A DNA stretch of 30,551 nucleotides from Raineyella sp964402325 (GTDB lineage: Bacteria; Actinomycetota; Actinomycetes; Propionibacteriales; Propionibacteriaceae): NCBI GenBank assembly GCA_964402325.1, contig CAYOBI010000029.1:1-30551 (forward strand), written 5' to 3'. The translations under genes and the position numbers were made by a program. The notes under the pieces are model-generated. The model saw nothing but the letters and a program-made list of their open reading frames with translations. It was not told where the DNA came from and made no database searches. Below, in pieces: positions 1 through 8,473 of this stretch. Positions within the stretch are counted from its first letter, which is position 1, and each line of letters starts with the position of its first letter.

Positions 1-735
1 CAGCCCGGTGATCGGCGGCAGCGGCCCGGCGGGGCGCCGTTCGCCGAGGATCCGCGGGGCGATGGGGGAGAAGTAGTGGTCGGCCAGCTGCCAGGCCCGG
101 TCCGGGGAGACGTCCCCGACGATCGACAGCACCGCGTTGCCGGGCATGTAGTGGGCCTGGAAGAAGATCCGGACGTCGTCCAGGGTGGCCGCGTCGAGGT
201 CCTCCATCGAGCCGATGGTGGGGTGCGAGTACGGGTGCCGGGCGGGGAAGGCCAGCTCCAGCAGGTGCCGGAACGAGTCGCCGTACGGCACGTTGTCGTA
301 GCGCTGGCGCTTCTCCTCCTTGACCACGTCGCGCTGGTTGTCCAGGTTCGCGCGGTCCAGCGCCGACAGCAGGGTGCCCATCCGGTCCGCCTCCAGCCAC
401 AGGGCCAGGTCGAGGATGCCGGCCGGGCCGCTCTCGTAGTAGTTCGTCCGGTCGAAGGAGGTGGTGGCGTTGGCGGTGGCCCCGACCGCCTCCAGGATCG
501 CGATGTGCTGGGCCGGCTCGACCTGGCCCGAGCCCTGGAACATCAGATGTTCGAACAGGTGCGCGAAGCCGGTCCGGCGCGGCAGTTCGTGCCGGGACCC
601 GACGTTGTACCAGAGGTTGACCGCGATCGTCGGGGTCGCGTGGTCCGGGCTCACCACGACCCGCAGCCCGTTGTCGAGTCGCCGCTCGTGGACGGGATAG
701 TCGAGGTGGACCGACGGGTGGACCATACCGGTCAT
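1..735 (-). CDS. M16 family zinc metallopeptidase (insulinase/pitrilysin-like), 3' part cut off by window edge
   Basis: The minus strand is open from 735 to the left edge (245 codons, no stop), so only the N-terminal half is present. The product carries the inverted zinc motif HLFEH at about residues 59-63 (zinc ligands His59 and His63, catalytic Glu62). A downstream glutamate in VVKEEKR at about 140 has the spacing expected for the third zinc ligand of M16 peptidases. The stretch NVGSRHE just before the motif is also typical. There is no signal peptide in the visible part, so it may be cytoplasmic. I chose the ATG at 735 (MTGMV); a second ATG at 726 and a GTG at 738 are in frame, and none has a clear Shine-Dalgarno. 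Actinobacterial genomes often carry two M16 genes in tandem; whether that is so here cannot be seen. Family assignment is secure, substrate unknown. Confidence 0.9.
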   Translation of the reverse strand, partial: MTGMVHPSVHLDYPVHERRLDNGLRVVVSPDHATPTIAVNLWYNVGSRHELPRRTGFAHLFEHLMFQGSGQVEPAQHIAILEAVGATANATTSFDRTNYYESGPAGILDLALWLEADRMGTLLSALDRANLDNQRDVVKEEKRQRYDNVPYGDSFRHLLELAFPARHPYSHPTIGSMEDLDAATLDDVRIFFQAHYMPGNAVLSIVGDVSPDRAWQLADHYFSPIAPRILGERRPAGPLPPITGL

Positions 736-803
736 CACACCACACCCGGCCGTGCCGCGTCCCGGGCACCCGCGCAAGACCGGCCGTTCGACCCGGAAAT
801 GGA

Positions 804-839
804 CCGGGCGCGGATCCCGGTAAAGGGATCCGCGCCCGG
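804..839 (-). terminator. Strong hairpin downstream of tRNA-fMet
   Basis: Perfect 15-bp inverted repeat, 804-818 and 825-839, with a six-base loop (ggtaaa). It begins six bases past the 3' end of tRNA-fMet on the minus strand and lies before the M16 gene. It should end tRNA transcription. There is only a short T stretch after it, which is common for actinobacterial terminators. Confidence 0.75.
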
Positions 840-844
840 ATCAG

Positions 845-918
845 TGGCGGGGGCAGGATTTGAACCTGCGACCTCTGGGTTATGAGCCCAGCGAGCTACC
901 GAGCTGCTCCACCCCGCG
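845..918 (-). tRNA. Initiator tRNA-fMet (CAU)
   Basis: A 74-nt cloverleaf read on the minus strand, with anticodon CAT in the loop CTCATAA. Initiator hallmarks are present: three consecutive G:C pairs at the base of the anticodon stem (CTGGG/CCCAG) and an unpaired first acceptor position. The acceptor is CGCGGGG against CCCCGCC, so position 1-72 is C-C rather than the usual C-A. The discriminator is A73. The 3' CCA is not encoded (the next bases are CTGA). The T arm is GCAGG-TTCAAAT-CCTGC. Confidence 0.97.
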
Positions 919-1004
919 TCGGCAACGAAGTAGAACTCTAGCTCGCGATCCCCGCCGGGGCAAATCGGCCTTCTCCCGCCGGGCCGGCCCGCGGCCCGGC
1001 GCAC

Positions 1005-1010
1005 TACCGT
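1005..1010 (+). promoter_or_regulatory. -10 box for leaderless P1 peptidase mRNA
   Basis: TACCGT followed by six bases and then the ATG at 1017. This spacing would place the transcript start at or next to the start codon, and there is no Shine-Dalgarno. No clear -35 was seen. This is inference from a pattern repeated across the window. Confidence 0.5.
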
Positions 1011-1016
1011 GAGCCC

Positions 1017-2024
1017 ATGATCGAAGGCTTCTCCATCGGCCACCACGACGCCCGGGGTGACGGCTGGCTCACCGGCACGACGGTCGTGCTGGCCCGCGAC
1101 GGGGCGGTGGCCGGGGTCGACGTCCGGGGCGGCGGCCCCGGGACGCGCGAGACCGACCTGCTCGGCCCCACGATGACGGTGCACGAGGTCCATGCCGTCG
1201 TCCTCACCGGTGGCAGCGCCTTCGGGCTGGCCGCCGCCGACGGGGTGATGCGCGGACTGGCGCAGCGGGGGATCGGCTTCCGGGTGTCCACCCCCGACGC
1301 CGTCCCGCCGTCCGCGGTGGTGCCGATCGTGCCCGCCGCGGTGATCTTCGACCTCGGCCGGGGCGGCGTGACCGACCATCGGCCGGACGCTGGGTTCGGC
1401 GCCCGGGCCCTGGACGCCGCCTTCCGCGCCGCCGCCGGGCCGGCGGCGACACCCGCGGTGGGGTCGGTGGGTGCCGGGACCGGGGCGATCTGCGGTGGCC
1501 TGCGCGGCGGCTTCGGCTACGTGGAGCGTACGGCCGGCCCCTACCGGGTCGCCGCTGCCCTGGTGCTCAACGCCTCCGGACCGGCCGTCGACGCCCGCAC
1601 CGGGAGACCCTGGGCGGACACCCTCGGCGAACTGCCCGCCCCCACCGCCGACGAGCGGGCCGCCCTCGCCGAAGCTCTCGACCGTCGCCCGGTGCTGCCG
1701 CTCAACACGACGATCGCGACGGTGCTGACCGACGCCCCGCTGGACCGGGCGATGGCCACCAGGACGGCCCAGGTGGCCCACGACGGCCTGGCCCGGGCGG
1801 TCCGGCCGGTGCACCGGATGATGGACGGCGACACCGTCTTCTGCCTCGCCTCGGGGCGGGTGGAGGCAAGGCCCGACCCGCACGGCTCGTTCGACGCGCT
1901 GCTCACCGCGGCGGCCGACGCGGTCGAGCAGGCCTGCCTGGTGGCGCTGCTCGCCGCCGCCGGGTCCGGGTCCTGGCCCGCGTACACCGATCTCGTCCCG
2001 GCGGCGCGCCCGGCCGCCCGGTGA
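1017..2024 (+). CDS. P1 family peptidase (DmpA/L-aminopeptidase D-esterase-like)
   Basis: A 335-residue protein of the Ntn-hydrolase-like P1 family, whose members remove N-terminal residues from small peptides, amides or esters and mature by self-cleavage. Seen in the sequence: GGGPGTRETDLL near residues 38-49, TGGSAFGLAAADGV near 64-77, and NTTIATVLTDA starting at Asn230. The residue right after the Asn in this last motif, Thr231, is the likely nucleophile and self-cleavage site. Start: the ATG at 1017 follows a TACCGT box by six bases and has no Shine-Dalgarno, so it is probably leaderless. The gene ends 93 bases before a peptide importer operon on the same strand, which suggests the two may act together in using imported peptides. 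Family is clear, exact substrate is not. Confidence 0.9.
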   Translation: MIEGFSIGHHDARGDGWLTGTTVVLARDGAVAGVDVRGGGPGTRETDLLGPTMTVHEVHAVVLTGGSAFGLAAADGVMRGLAQRGIGFRVSTPDAVPPSAVVPIVPAAVIFDLGRGGVTDHRPDAGFGARALDAAFRAAAGPAATPAVGSVGAGTGAICGGLRGGFGYVERTAGPYRVAAALVLNASGPAVDARTGRPWADTLGELPAPTADERAALAEALDRRPVLPLNTTIATVLTDAPLDRAMATRTAQVAHDGLARAVRPVHRMMDGDTVFCLASGRVEARPDPHGSFDALLTAAADAVEQACLVALLAAAGSGSWPAYTDLVPAARPAAR

Positions 2025-2116
2025 CACCCGTCGGGCCGTGGCTCCCGGGTGTCGGTGACGCGTGGGAGGATGTCTGCGACAACATCGGAGGTCCACGACC
2101 GGAGGGATGGGTAGGC

Positions 2117-3628
2117 ATGCGTCGTCGACTGGGGATCGTGGTGGCACTGGTCACCGGACTCGCCCTGGTGCTGGCCGGGTGCTCGGGGCAGAGCCGCCCG
2201 TCCGGCGGCCACCTGCCCGCGAACACCCTGGTGATCGGCGCCACCGCGGAACCGCCCACCCTCGACCCGACGATGAACAACGCTGCAGCCATCCCGCAGG
2301 TGCTGCTCTACAACGTCTACGAGACGCTGGTGAAGGTCGACGGCACCGGCCAGCTGCAGGGCCTGCTCGCCAAGGAGTGGACGGTCAGCCCCGACCGGCG
2401 GACCTACACCTTCCACCTCGAGCCCGGGGCGAGCTTCGCGTCCGGTCGCCCGCTCACCGCCGCCGACGTGAAGTGGAGCATCGAGCGGATCAACAGCGCC
2501 GGGACCAGCTCGGTGCTGAAGACCCAGATGGCGGTCGTCGACACCGTCACCGCGCCCGACGACCACACCGCCGTCGTCACCCTGAAGCGCCCGTCGAACA
2601 GCTGGCTGTGGAACATGAGCTCCACCGCCGGCATCATCGTCGACTCGAAGTCCGGGGCCGACCTCGCCACCACGCCGGCCGGCTCGGGGCCGTACGCCTT
2701 GACGGCGTGGGCCAAGGGATCCGAGATCGACCTGGTCCGCAACGACAAGTACTGGGGTACCCGGGCCCGCCCGGACGCCGTCACCTTCCGCTACTTCACC
2801 GACGCCAACGCGATGAACGCCGCGATGCTCTCCGGTGACCTCAACGTGATCTCCAACGTGCAGGCGCCGCAGGCCCTGGACAGTTTCTCCGACGCCTCCC
2901 GCTTCACGGTGATGCAGGGCACCACCAACGGCGAGGTGGTGCTCGGCCTGAACAACCGCAACGCCGCCCTGGCCGACAAGCGGGTGCGCCAGGCCATCGG
3001 GTACGCCGTCGACCGCAAGGCCCTTCTCGACTCGGTCTGGAACGGCAAGGGGACGCTGATCGGCTCGATGGTGCCGCCCACCGACCCGTGGTACCAGGAC
3101 CTCTCCGGCGCGTACCCGTACGACCCGGTGAAAGCGAAGGAGCTGCTCAAGGAGGCGGGCTACGAGAAGGGCCTGACGCTGCGGCTACGGGTGCCCACGC
3201 TGGCGTACGCCAAGGGTGCCGGCCAGTTCGTGCAGAGCCAGCTCGCGGCGGTCGGGATCACCGTGGTGATCGACGAGCTGGAGTTCCCGGCCCGGTGGAT
3301 CGACGTGGTGATGCGCCAGAGCGACTACGACATGACGATCGTGGCCCACGTCGAGCCGCGCGACATGGTCAACTTCGCCGACCCCGAGTACTACTGGCAC
3401 TACGACTCCGCGCAGTTCCGGACCCTGATGGCCGCCGCCGACGCGGGCACGGCGCAGGAGTACGTGGACGACCAGCGCGCCGCGGCGAAGCTGCTGTCGG
3501 ACGACGCCGCCGCGGACTGGCTGTTCCTGCTGCCGAACCTGGTGGTGACCACCCCGAACGTCACCGGCCTGAACGCCAACGCCACGTCGCTGAGCTTCGA
3601 CGTGACCAGGGCCTCGGTGGGGAGCTGA
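2117..3628 (+). CDS. Peptide/nickel-type ABC transporter substrate-binding lipoprotein (SBP family 5)
   Basis: 503 residues. The N-terminus is a lipoprotein signal: MRRR, a hydrophobic stretch, then the lipobox LAGC with the acylated Cys22. It should be anchored outside the membrane and capture peptides or similar solutes. The opening of the mature protein (TLVIGATAEPPTLDPTMNN) and the later phrases TFHLEPGASFASGRPLTAADVKWSIER and GSGPYALTAW are typical of the DppA/OppA/NikA family. Start: the frame is open further upstream (to 2021), but ATG 2117 is chosen because it begins the signal peptide and follows GGAGGG at 2101. It is the first gene of a five-gene importer operon, with the permease start three bases after the stop. 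The ligand cannot be told from sequence; peptide is the default for this gene set. Confidence 0.93.
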   Translation: MRRRLGIVVALVTGLALVLAGCSGQSRPSGGHLPANTLVIGATAEPPTLDPTMNNAAAIPQVLLYNVYETLVKVDGTGQLQGLLAKEWTVSPDRRTYTFHLEPGASFASGRPLTAADVKWSIERINSAGTSSVLKTQMAVVDTVTAPDDHTAVVTLKRPSNSWLWNMSSTAGIIVDSKSGADLATTPAGSGPYALTAWAKGSEIDLVRNDKYWGTRARPDAVTFRYFTDANAMNAAMLSGDLNVISNVQAPQALDSFSDASRFTVMQGTTNGEVVLGLNNRNAALADKRVRQAIGYAVDRKALLDSVWNGKGTLIGSMVPPTDPWYQDLSGAYPYDPVKAKELLKEAGYEKGLTLRLRVPTLAYAKGAGQFVQSQLAAVGITVVIDELEFPARWIDVVMRQSDYDMTIVAHVEPRDMVNFADPEYYWHYDSAQFRTLMAAADAGTAQEYVDDQRAAAKLLSDDAAADWLFLLPNLVVTTPNVTGLNANATSLSFDVTRASVGS

Positions 3629-3631
3629 CCG

Positions 3632-4615
3632 GTGCCGTCCGGCAGGACGCTCTCCCTCCCGTGGCGGCTGGTGCGCCGGGTGGTCGTCTTCCTGGCCAGC
3701 GTGCTGGTCGCCTCCTTCCTGGTGTTCTGGGTGGCCTCGGCGCTGCCCGGCAACGTCGCCCAGGTCGTCCTGGGGGTCCAGGCGACCCCGGAGGCGGTGG
3801 CCCGGCTCGAGCAGGAGTTCGGTCTCGACCGGCCGTGGCCGCTGCGCTACCTGGGCTGGCTCGGTGGAGTGCTGCACGGTGACCTGGGCCGGTCCTATCT
3901 CACCGGGGAGCCGGTCATCGGACAGGTGCTGCCGCGGCTGGGCGTGACCGCGTGGTTGGTCGGGCTGGCGATGCTGCTGGCGATCCTGCTGGCGGTGCCG
4001 ACCGGGATGTGGGCGGCGGTCCGCCGCCGGCACGCCGACGGCTTCGCCGTCTCGGCGCTGTCCCAGATCGGGCTGGCGGTGCCCGGCTTCTGGCTCGGCA
4101 TCCTCGCCACGCTGGTCTTCGCGGTGCGCCTCGGCTGGTTGCCGGCGAACGGGTACGTCCCCCCGTCGGCAGGGTTCGGCCCCTGGGCGGCCCACCTGGT
4201 CCTCCCGGTCGCGGCCCTGGCCCTGGTCCAGGCCTCGGTGCTCGCCCGCTACGTACGGTCGGCGACGATCGAGGTGCTCAAGGAGGACTACTACCGCACC
4301 GCCCGCGCCGGCGGATGGCGGACCGTCCCGGCCCTGCTCCGGCACGGGCTGCGGAACATGTCGCTGTCGGTGGTCACCGTGATCGGCCTCCAGCTGGCCA
4401 CCCTGCTGGCCGGGGCGATCATCATCGAGTCGGTGTTCGCGCTGCCCGGACTGGGCCGGCTGCTGCTGAACGCGGTCGCCCAGCGCGACCTGATGGTGGT
4501 GCAGGGCATCGTGCTGCTGCTGGTCGTCGCGGTGCTGGCGATCAACGCCCTGGTCGACCTGTCGTACGCGCTGCTGGACCCGCGGCTGCGGGCCGAGGGG
4601 AGGGCCCGCGGATGA
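3632..4615 (+). CDS. ABC transporter permease, DppB/OppB type
   Basis: 327 residues with about six membrane segments. The first follows a short basic N-terminus (WRLVRRVVVFLASVLVASFL). The cytoplasmic loop that contacts the ATPase carries the EAA-like sequence DYYRTARAGGW near residues 219-229. The QEFGLDRPWPLRYLGWL stretch after the first segment is typical of DppB proteins. Start: GTG at 3632, three bases after the binding-protein stop, with a purine-rich GTGGGGAG at 3617-3624 as ribosome site. Its stop overlaps the next start (ATGA), indicating coupled translation. It pairs with the second permease to form the membrane channel of the importer. Confidence 0.93.
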   Translation: MPSGRTLSLPWRLVRRVVVFLASVLVASFLVFWVASALPGNVAQVVLGVQATPEAVARLEQEFGLDRPWPLRYLGWLGGVLHGDLGRSYLTGEPVIGQVLPRLGVTAWLVGLAMLLAILLAVPTGMWAAVRRRHADGFAVSALSQIGLAVPGFWLGILATLVFAVRLGWLPANGYVPPSAGFGPWAAHLVLPVAALALVQASVLARYVRSATIEVLKEDYYRTARAGGWRTVPALLRHGLRNMSLSVVTVIGLQLATLLAGAIIIESVFALPGLGRLLLNAVAQRDLMVVQGIVLLLVVAVLAINALVDLSYALLDPRLRAEGRARG

Positions 4616-5454
4616 AGCGCGCCTCCCTCGTCGCGGGCGCCCTGCTGGCCGCGCTGACCCTGCTCACCGCGGTGGTGTCCCTCCTCGCCACGCCGTACGA
4701 CCCGGTCACCGTCGTCCCCGCGGCCCGGCTGCTGCCGCCCGGACCGACGCACTGGCTGGGCACCGATGGCTACGGCATCGACATCGCCTCGCGGATCATG
4801 GTCGGTGCCCGGATCGCCGTGGCGGTCGGCGTGGTGGCCGTCGCGATCGCCGCCGTGATCGGCGTCCCGCTCGGCATCCTCGCCGGCGCAGTGGGCGCCG
4901 GTGGAGCGGAGGGACGGCGGAGCGGCTGGGTCCCCGACCTGGTGATGCGGGCCAACGACATCCTCTACGCGTTCCCCGCCATGCTGTTGGCGATCCTGCT
5001 GGCCGCGGTGTTCGGCGGCTCGACCGGCACCGCGATGGTGGCGATCGGGGTGGCGAACATCCCGCCGTTCGTCCGGGTCGCCCGGGCCGCGACCCTCCAG
5101 GTGATGGTGTCCGACTTCGTGATGGCGGCCCGGGGTGCCGGCACCGCTCCGGCCGGCATCGCCGCGCGGCACGTGCTGCCCAACATCGCGCCGGTGGTGG
5201 CCGTCCAGGCGTCGATGGCCTTCGGCATGTCGATCCTGTCGGAGGCGGCCCTGAGCTACCTGGGTCTGTCCACCCCGCTGCCCACCCCGACCTGGGGCCG
5301 GATGCTCAACGAGGCACAGGTCTACCTCTACACCGACCCGATGCTGGCCGTCTGGCCCGGGCTGGCGATCGGCCTGGCCGTGCTGGGCTTCAACCTGTTC
5401 GGCGACGGCCTGCGCGACCTGCTCGACCCGCGGCTGAGGGAGGCGGTGCGGTGA
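4612..5454 (+). CDS. ABC transporter permease, DppC/OppC type
   Basis: 280 residues. An N-terminal membrane segment is followed by TPYDP and HWLGTDGYGIDIASRIMVGARI, a sequence very typical of DppC permeases (GTDxxGRDxxSRxxxGxR). The EAA loop is visible as DFVMAARGAGTAPAGIAARH. The frame is open well upstream, but ATG 4612 is chosen because it overlaps the DppB-type stop (ATGA) and starts a normal MKRASL membrane N-terminus. Its stop in turn overlaps the next start as GTGA at 5451-5454. Confidence 0.93.
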   Translation: MKRASLVAGALLAALTLLTAVVSLLATPYDPVTVVPAARLLPPGPTHWLGTDGYGIDIASRIMVGARIAVAVGVVAVAIAAVIGVPLGILAGAVGAGGAEGRRSGWVPDLVMRANDILYAFPAMLLAILLAAVFGGSTGTAMVAIGVANIPPFVRVARAATLQVMVSDFVMAARGAGTAPAGIAARHVLPNIAPVVAVQASMAFGMSILSEAALSYLGLSTPLPTPTWGRMLNEAQVYLYTDPMLAVWPGLAIGLAVLGFNLFGDGLRDLLDPRLREAVR

Positions 5455-6389
5455 GCGAGCCGCTCGTCCGGGTACGCGGCCTGCACATCGGCTTCGGCCG
5501 GCACCGACCCGACGTGGTGCACGGGCTGTCGTTCAGCATCGCCCGCGGCCAACGGGTCGGCCTGATCGGGGAGTCCGGGTCGGGCAAGTCGGTCACCGGG
5601 CTGGCGCTGCTCGGCCTGTTGCCGGAGACCGCCCGGGTCAGCGGCAGCATCCGGCTCGCCGTCCCCGCGGACGGGGCGCCCGACCGGTACGTCGAGGTCA
5701 CCACGGCGCCGGACCGGCGGCTCGCGGGGCTGCGCGGCGACACCTACAGCGTGGTCTTCCAGGAGCCGATGACCGCCCTCGACCCGACGATGCGGGTCGG
5801 CCGCCAGCTGGGGGAGCTGGTCGTCCTGCACGGTCACCGCGGTGGCGACACCCGCGCCCGAGTGCTGGAGATGCTGCGCACCGTCGCGCTGCCCGAGGTG
5901 GAGCGGATCGCCGACAGCTACCCCCACCAACTGTCCGGGGGACAGCGCCAGCGGGTGCTGATCGCGATGGCCCTGGTCAACGACCCGGTGCTGACGATCT
6001 GCGACGAGCCGACCACCGCGCTGGACGTCACCGCCCAGGCGGCGGTGCTGGGCGTCCTCGACCGGCACTTCGCCGATCGGGGCGCCGCGACGCTGTTCAT
6101 CACCCACGACCTCGCCGTGCTCGCGCAGGTGGTGGACGAGGTGATGGTGATGGTCGACGGCCGGGTCGTCGAGGCCGGCCCGCTGCGCGAGGTGCTCGCC
6201 GACCCCTGGCACCCCTACACCCGCGGGCTGGTGGCCACCGGGCGGCTGGACCGGGTCGCTCCCGGCACCCGGCTGCCCACCGTCGCCGACCACTTCGACC
6301 GTACGGCCCCGCTGACCGGACTGGCGGAGGTACCGGACGACTGGGCGCACCGGGCCGCCGTCCCGGGCCGACCGGGAGGGACGCCATGA
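5451..6389 (+). CDS. ABC transporter ATP-binding protein, DppD/OppD type
   Basis: 312 residues, a cytoplasmic ATPase that powers the importer. Motifs in order: Walker A GESGSGKS at about 40-47, signature LSGGQRQR, Walker B VLTICDEPTTALD, and the switch ITHDLAVL. The family C-terminal HPYTRGL motif is present, but the tail beyond it has no cysteines. The Cys-rich segment common in DppD/OppD proteins is therefore absent. Start: GTG 5451, overlapping the preceding stop. Its stop overlaps the next ATG (ATGA at 6386-6389). Confidence 0.94.
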   Translation: MSEPLVRVRGLHIGFGRHRPDVVHGLSFSIARGQRVGLIGESGSGKSVTGLALLGLLPETARVSGSIRLAVPADGAPDRYVEVTTAPDRRLAGLRGDTYSVVFQEPMTALDPTMRVGRQLGELVVLHGHRGGDTRARVLEMLRTVALPEVERIADSYPHQLSGGQRQRVLIAMALVNDPVLTICDEPTTALDVTAQAAVLGVLDRHFADRGAATLFITHDLAVLAQVVDEVMVMVDGRVVEAGPLREVLADPWHPYTRGLVATGRLDRVAPGTRLPTVADHFDRTAPLTGLAEVPDDWAHRAAVPGRPGGTP

Positions 6390-7177
6390 GCACCGAGGAG
6401 CCGATCTACCGGGTCAGCGAGGTGGTGCGCCACTACGGCAACGCGCGCAGCGCCGCCGTCGACCACGTCAGCCTGGACGTACGAGCGGGTGAGCGGCTCG
6501 GGATCGTGGGGGAGTCCGGGTCGGGCAAGTCGACCCTGATCCGGATGATGGCCGCCCTGGACCGGCCGACCAGCGGCAGTATCACCTTCCGCGGCACCGA
6601 GCTGGCCGGGGTGCCCGAGCGCCGGCTCGGCTTTCTGCGGGCCTCGGTGCAGGTGGTCTTCCAGGACCCGCGGACCTCGCTCGACCCGCGGATGACCGTG
6701 GGGGCCAGCATCACCGAGCCGTTGCGGTCCCGGCGGGTCCGCGGCCGCGGGTCGGTGCCCGCGGACCGGCGGGCCCGGCTGGTCGAGGTGATGCGGCAGG
6801 TCGGTCTCGACCCGGCCGAGGCCGGCCGGTTCCCGCACGAGTTCAGCGGCGGCCAGCGCCAGCGGATCGCCCTGGCCCGGGCGCTGGCGCCCCGCCCGGA
6901 GGTGCTGATCGCCGACGAGCCGGTGTCGGCGTTGGACGTCTCGGTGCGGGCCCAGGTGCTCAACCTGATCGCCGAACTCGTCGCCTCGGAGGGTCTCACC
7001 CTGGTCTTCGTCAGCCACGACCTCGCCGTCGTACGGCACCTCTGCCAGCGGGTGGCGGTGATGAGGGAGGGCCACCTGGTCGAGGTCGGGCCGGCCGAGG
7101 AGATCTGGACCGCCCCCCGGCACCCGTACACCCGCGAGCTGCTGGCAGCCGTGCCGCGCCTGCCCGACCAGGACTGA
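6386..7177 (+). CDS. ABC transporter ATP-binding protein, DppF/OppF type
   Basis: 263 residues, the second ATPase of the heterodimer. Motifs: Walker A GESGSGKST, Q-loop VVFQDPRTSLDPRMTVG, signature FSGGQRQRIALARAL, Walker B EVLIADEPVSALDVSV, and the switch VSHDLAVV. It ends soon after HPYTRELL, so it is shorter than many DppF proteins (about 320 residues) and lacks the extended C-terminal segment. It is the last gene of the operon; 99 bases separate it from the serA start. Confidence 0.93.
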   Translation: MSTEEPIYRVSEVVRHYGNARSAAVDHVSLDVRAGERLGIVGESGSGKSTLIRMMAALDRPTSGSITFRGTELAGVPERRLGFLRASVQVVFQDPRTSLDPRMTVGASITEPLRSRRVRGRGSVPADRRARLVEVMRQVGLDPAEAGRFPHEFSGGQRQRIALARALAPRPEVLIADEPVSALDVSVRAQVLNLIAELVASEGLTLVFVSHDLAVVRHLCQRVAVMREGHLVEVGPAEEIWTAPRHPYTRELLAAVPRLPDQD

Positions 7178-7263
7178 AACCGTCGGACCGACTCCCTCCC
7201 CTGGCCGGAGTGGTTATGCGTTCCTGATATGGGCTGTGGGTCGTCCTCGGCGGCCCGCTCTCC

Positions 7264-7269
7264 TAGACT
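7264..7269 (+). promoter_or_regulatory. -10 box for leaderless serA mRNA
   Basis: TAGACT followed by seven bases and the GTG at 7277. No Shine-Dalgarno is present before the GTG, which fits a leaderless transcript. The -35 region is not recognisable. Confidence 0.55.
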
Positions 7270-7276
7270 CCTTCCC

Positions 7277-8473
7277 GTGAAGGCACTTCTTCTGGAGAAC
7301 ATCCATCAGTCAGCGGTCCAGGCCCTTGAGGGGTTCGGCATGGAGGTCGAGCTCGTCAGGGGTGCGCTGGACGAGGAGGAGCTGATCGCCGCGCTGGACG
7401 GCGTCGACCTGCTCGGCATCCGCTCCAAGACCCAGGTGACCCGGCGGGTGCTCGAGTCCCGCCCCGACCTGATGGCGGTCGGTGCCTTCTGCATCGGCAC
7501 CAACCAGATCGACCTGCAGGCCGCCACCGACACCGCCACCGCCGTGTTCAACGCCCCGTACTCGAACACCCGTTCGGTGGTCGAGCTGGCCCTCGCCGAG
7601 ATCATCGCGATGGCCCGTCACCTCACCGACCGCAGCGGCGAGCTGCACCGCGGCGAGTGGAACAAGTCGGCCAAGGGTTCGCACGAGATCCGCGGCCGCA
7701 AGCTCGGCATCGTCGGCTACGGCAACATCGGCTCACAGCTGTCCGTGATCGCCGAGGCGATGGGCATGCAGGTGTACTTCTACGACATCGCCGACCGGCT
7801 GGCCCTCGGCAACGCGCACAAGTGCTCGTCCCTGCAGCAGCTGCTCGAGACCGCTGAGGTGATCAGCCTGCACGTCGACGGCCGGGAGGAGAACACCGAC
7901 CTGTTCGGCGCCGACGAGTTCGCGATGATGCGCGACCGGGCTCTCTTCCTCAACCTGTGCCGCGGCTTCGTCGTCGACCTCGACGCGCTGCGCGACAACC
8001 TGCTGTCGGGCCACATCGCCGGTGCCGCCGTCGACGTCTACCCCGAGGAGCCGAAGAAGAACGGCGAACCCTTCACCTCGGTGCTGCAGGGCATCCCGAA
8101 CGTCATCCTCACCCCGCACATCGGCGGGTCCACCCAGGAGGCGCAGGAGGACATCGGTCACTTCGTCTCCGGCAAGCTGCTCGACTACGTACGCTCCGGC
8201 TCGACCAACATGTCGGTCAACATGCCCGAACTGCACGTCGACAGCCACGTGGGCCACGCTCGCCTGCTGCACCTGCACAAGAACGTCCCCGGCGTGCTGG
8301 CCAAGGTCAACGGCGTGCTGGGCACGCACGGGGTCAACATCGAGCGCCAGCAGCTGTCCACCCGCGGCGAGCTCGGCTACGTGGTGACCGACACCCTGGC
8401 CCCGCTGGACCGCGACCTGGTCGATGCCCTTCTCGACATGCCCGAGACGATCCGCCTGGCCACGATCGGCTGA
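7277..8473 (+). CDS. serA: D-3-phosphoglycerate dehydrogenase, short type with C-terminal ACT domain
   Basis: 398 residues. It oxidises 3-phosphoglycerate with NAD+, the first step of serine synthesis. The nucleotide-binding motif GYGNIG is at 147-152. The catalytic set Arg229, Glu258 and His281 has the same spacing as Arg240, Glu269 and His292 in E. coli SerA. The C-terminal ACT domain (about 325-398) keeps His334, Asn336 and Asn354, which match the serine-binding residues of the E. coli enzyme, so serine feedback inhibition is likely. The architecture is the E. coli kind of about 400 residues, not the about 530-residue form with an extra domain usual in mycobacteria. Around the catalytic Arg it reads LNLCRGFVVD where INASRGTVVD is usual. 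Start: GTG 7277, supported by homology and the upstream -10 box; the frame is open to 7229 but adds nothing family-like. Confidence 0.95.
   Translation: MKALLLENIHQSAVQALEGFGMEVELVRGALDEEELIAALDGVDLLGIRSKTQVTRRVLESRPDLMAVGAFCIGTNQIDLQAATDTATAVFNAPYSNTRSVVELALAEIIAMARHLTDRSGELHRGEWNKSAKGSHEIRGRKLGIVGYGNIGSQLSVIAEAMGMQVYFYDIADRLALGNAHKCSSLQQLLETAEVISLHVDGREENTDLFGADEFAMMRDRALFLNLCRGFVVDLDALRDNLLSGHIAGAAVDVYPEEPKKNGEPFTSVLQGIPNVILTPHIGGSTQEAQEDIGHFVSGKLLDYVRSGSTNMSVNMPELHVDSHVGHARLLHLHKNVPGVLAKVNGVLGTHGVNIERQQLSTRGELGYVVTDTLAPLDRDLVDALLDMPETIRLATIG

Noticed and set aside
735..4345. Long minus-strand open frames over the P1 peptidase and permease genes
   Set aside because: Their translations are Gly/Arg/His/Pro-rich and featureless; the plus strand holds recognisable proteins.
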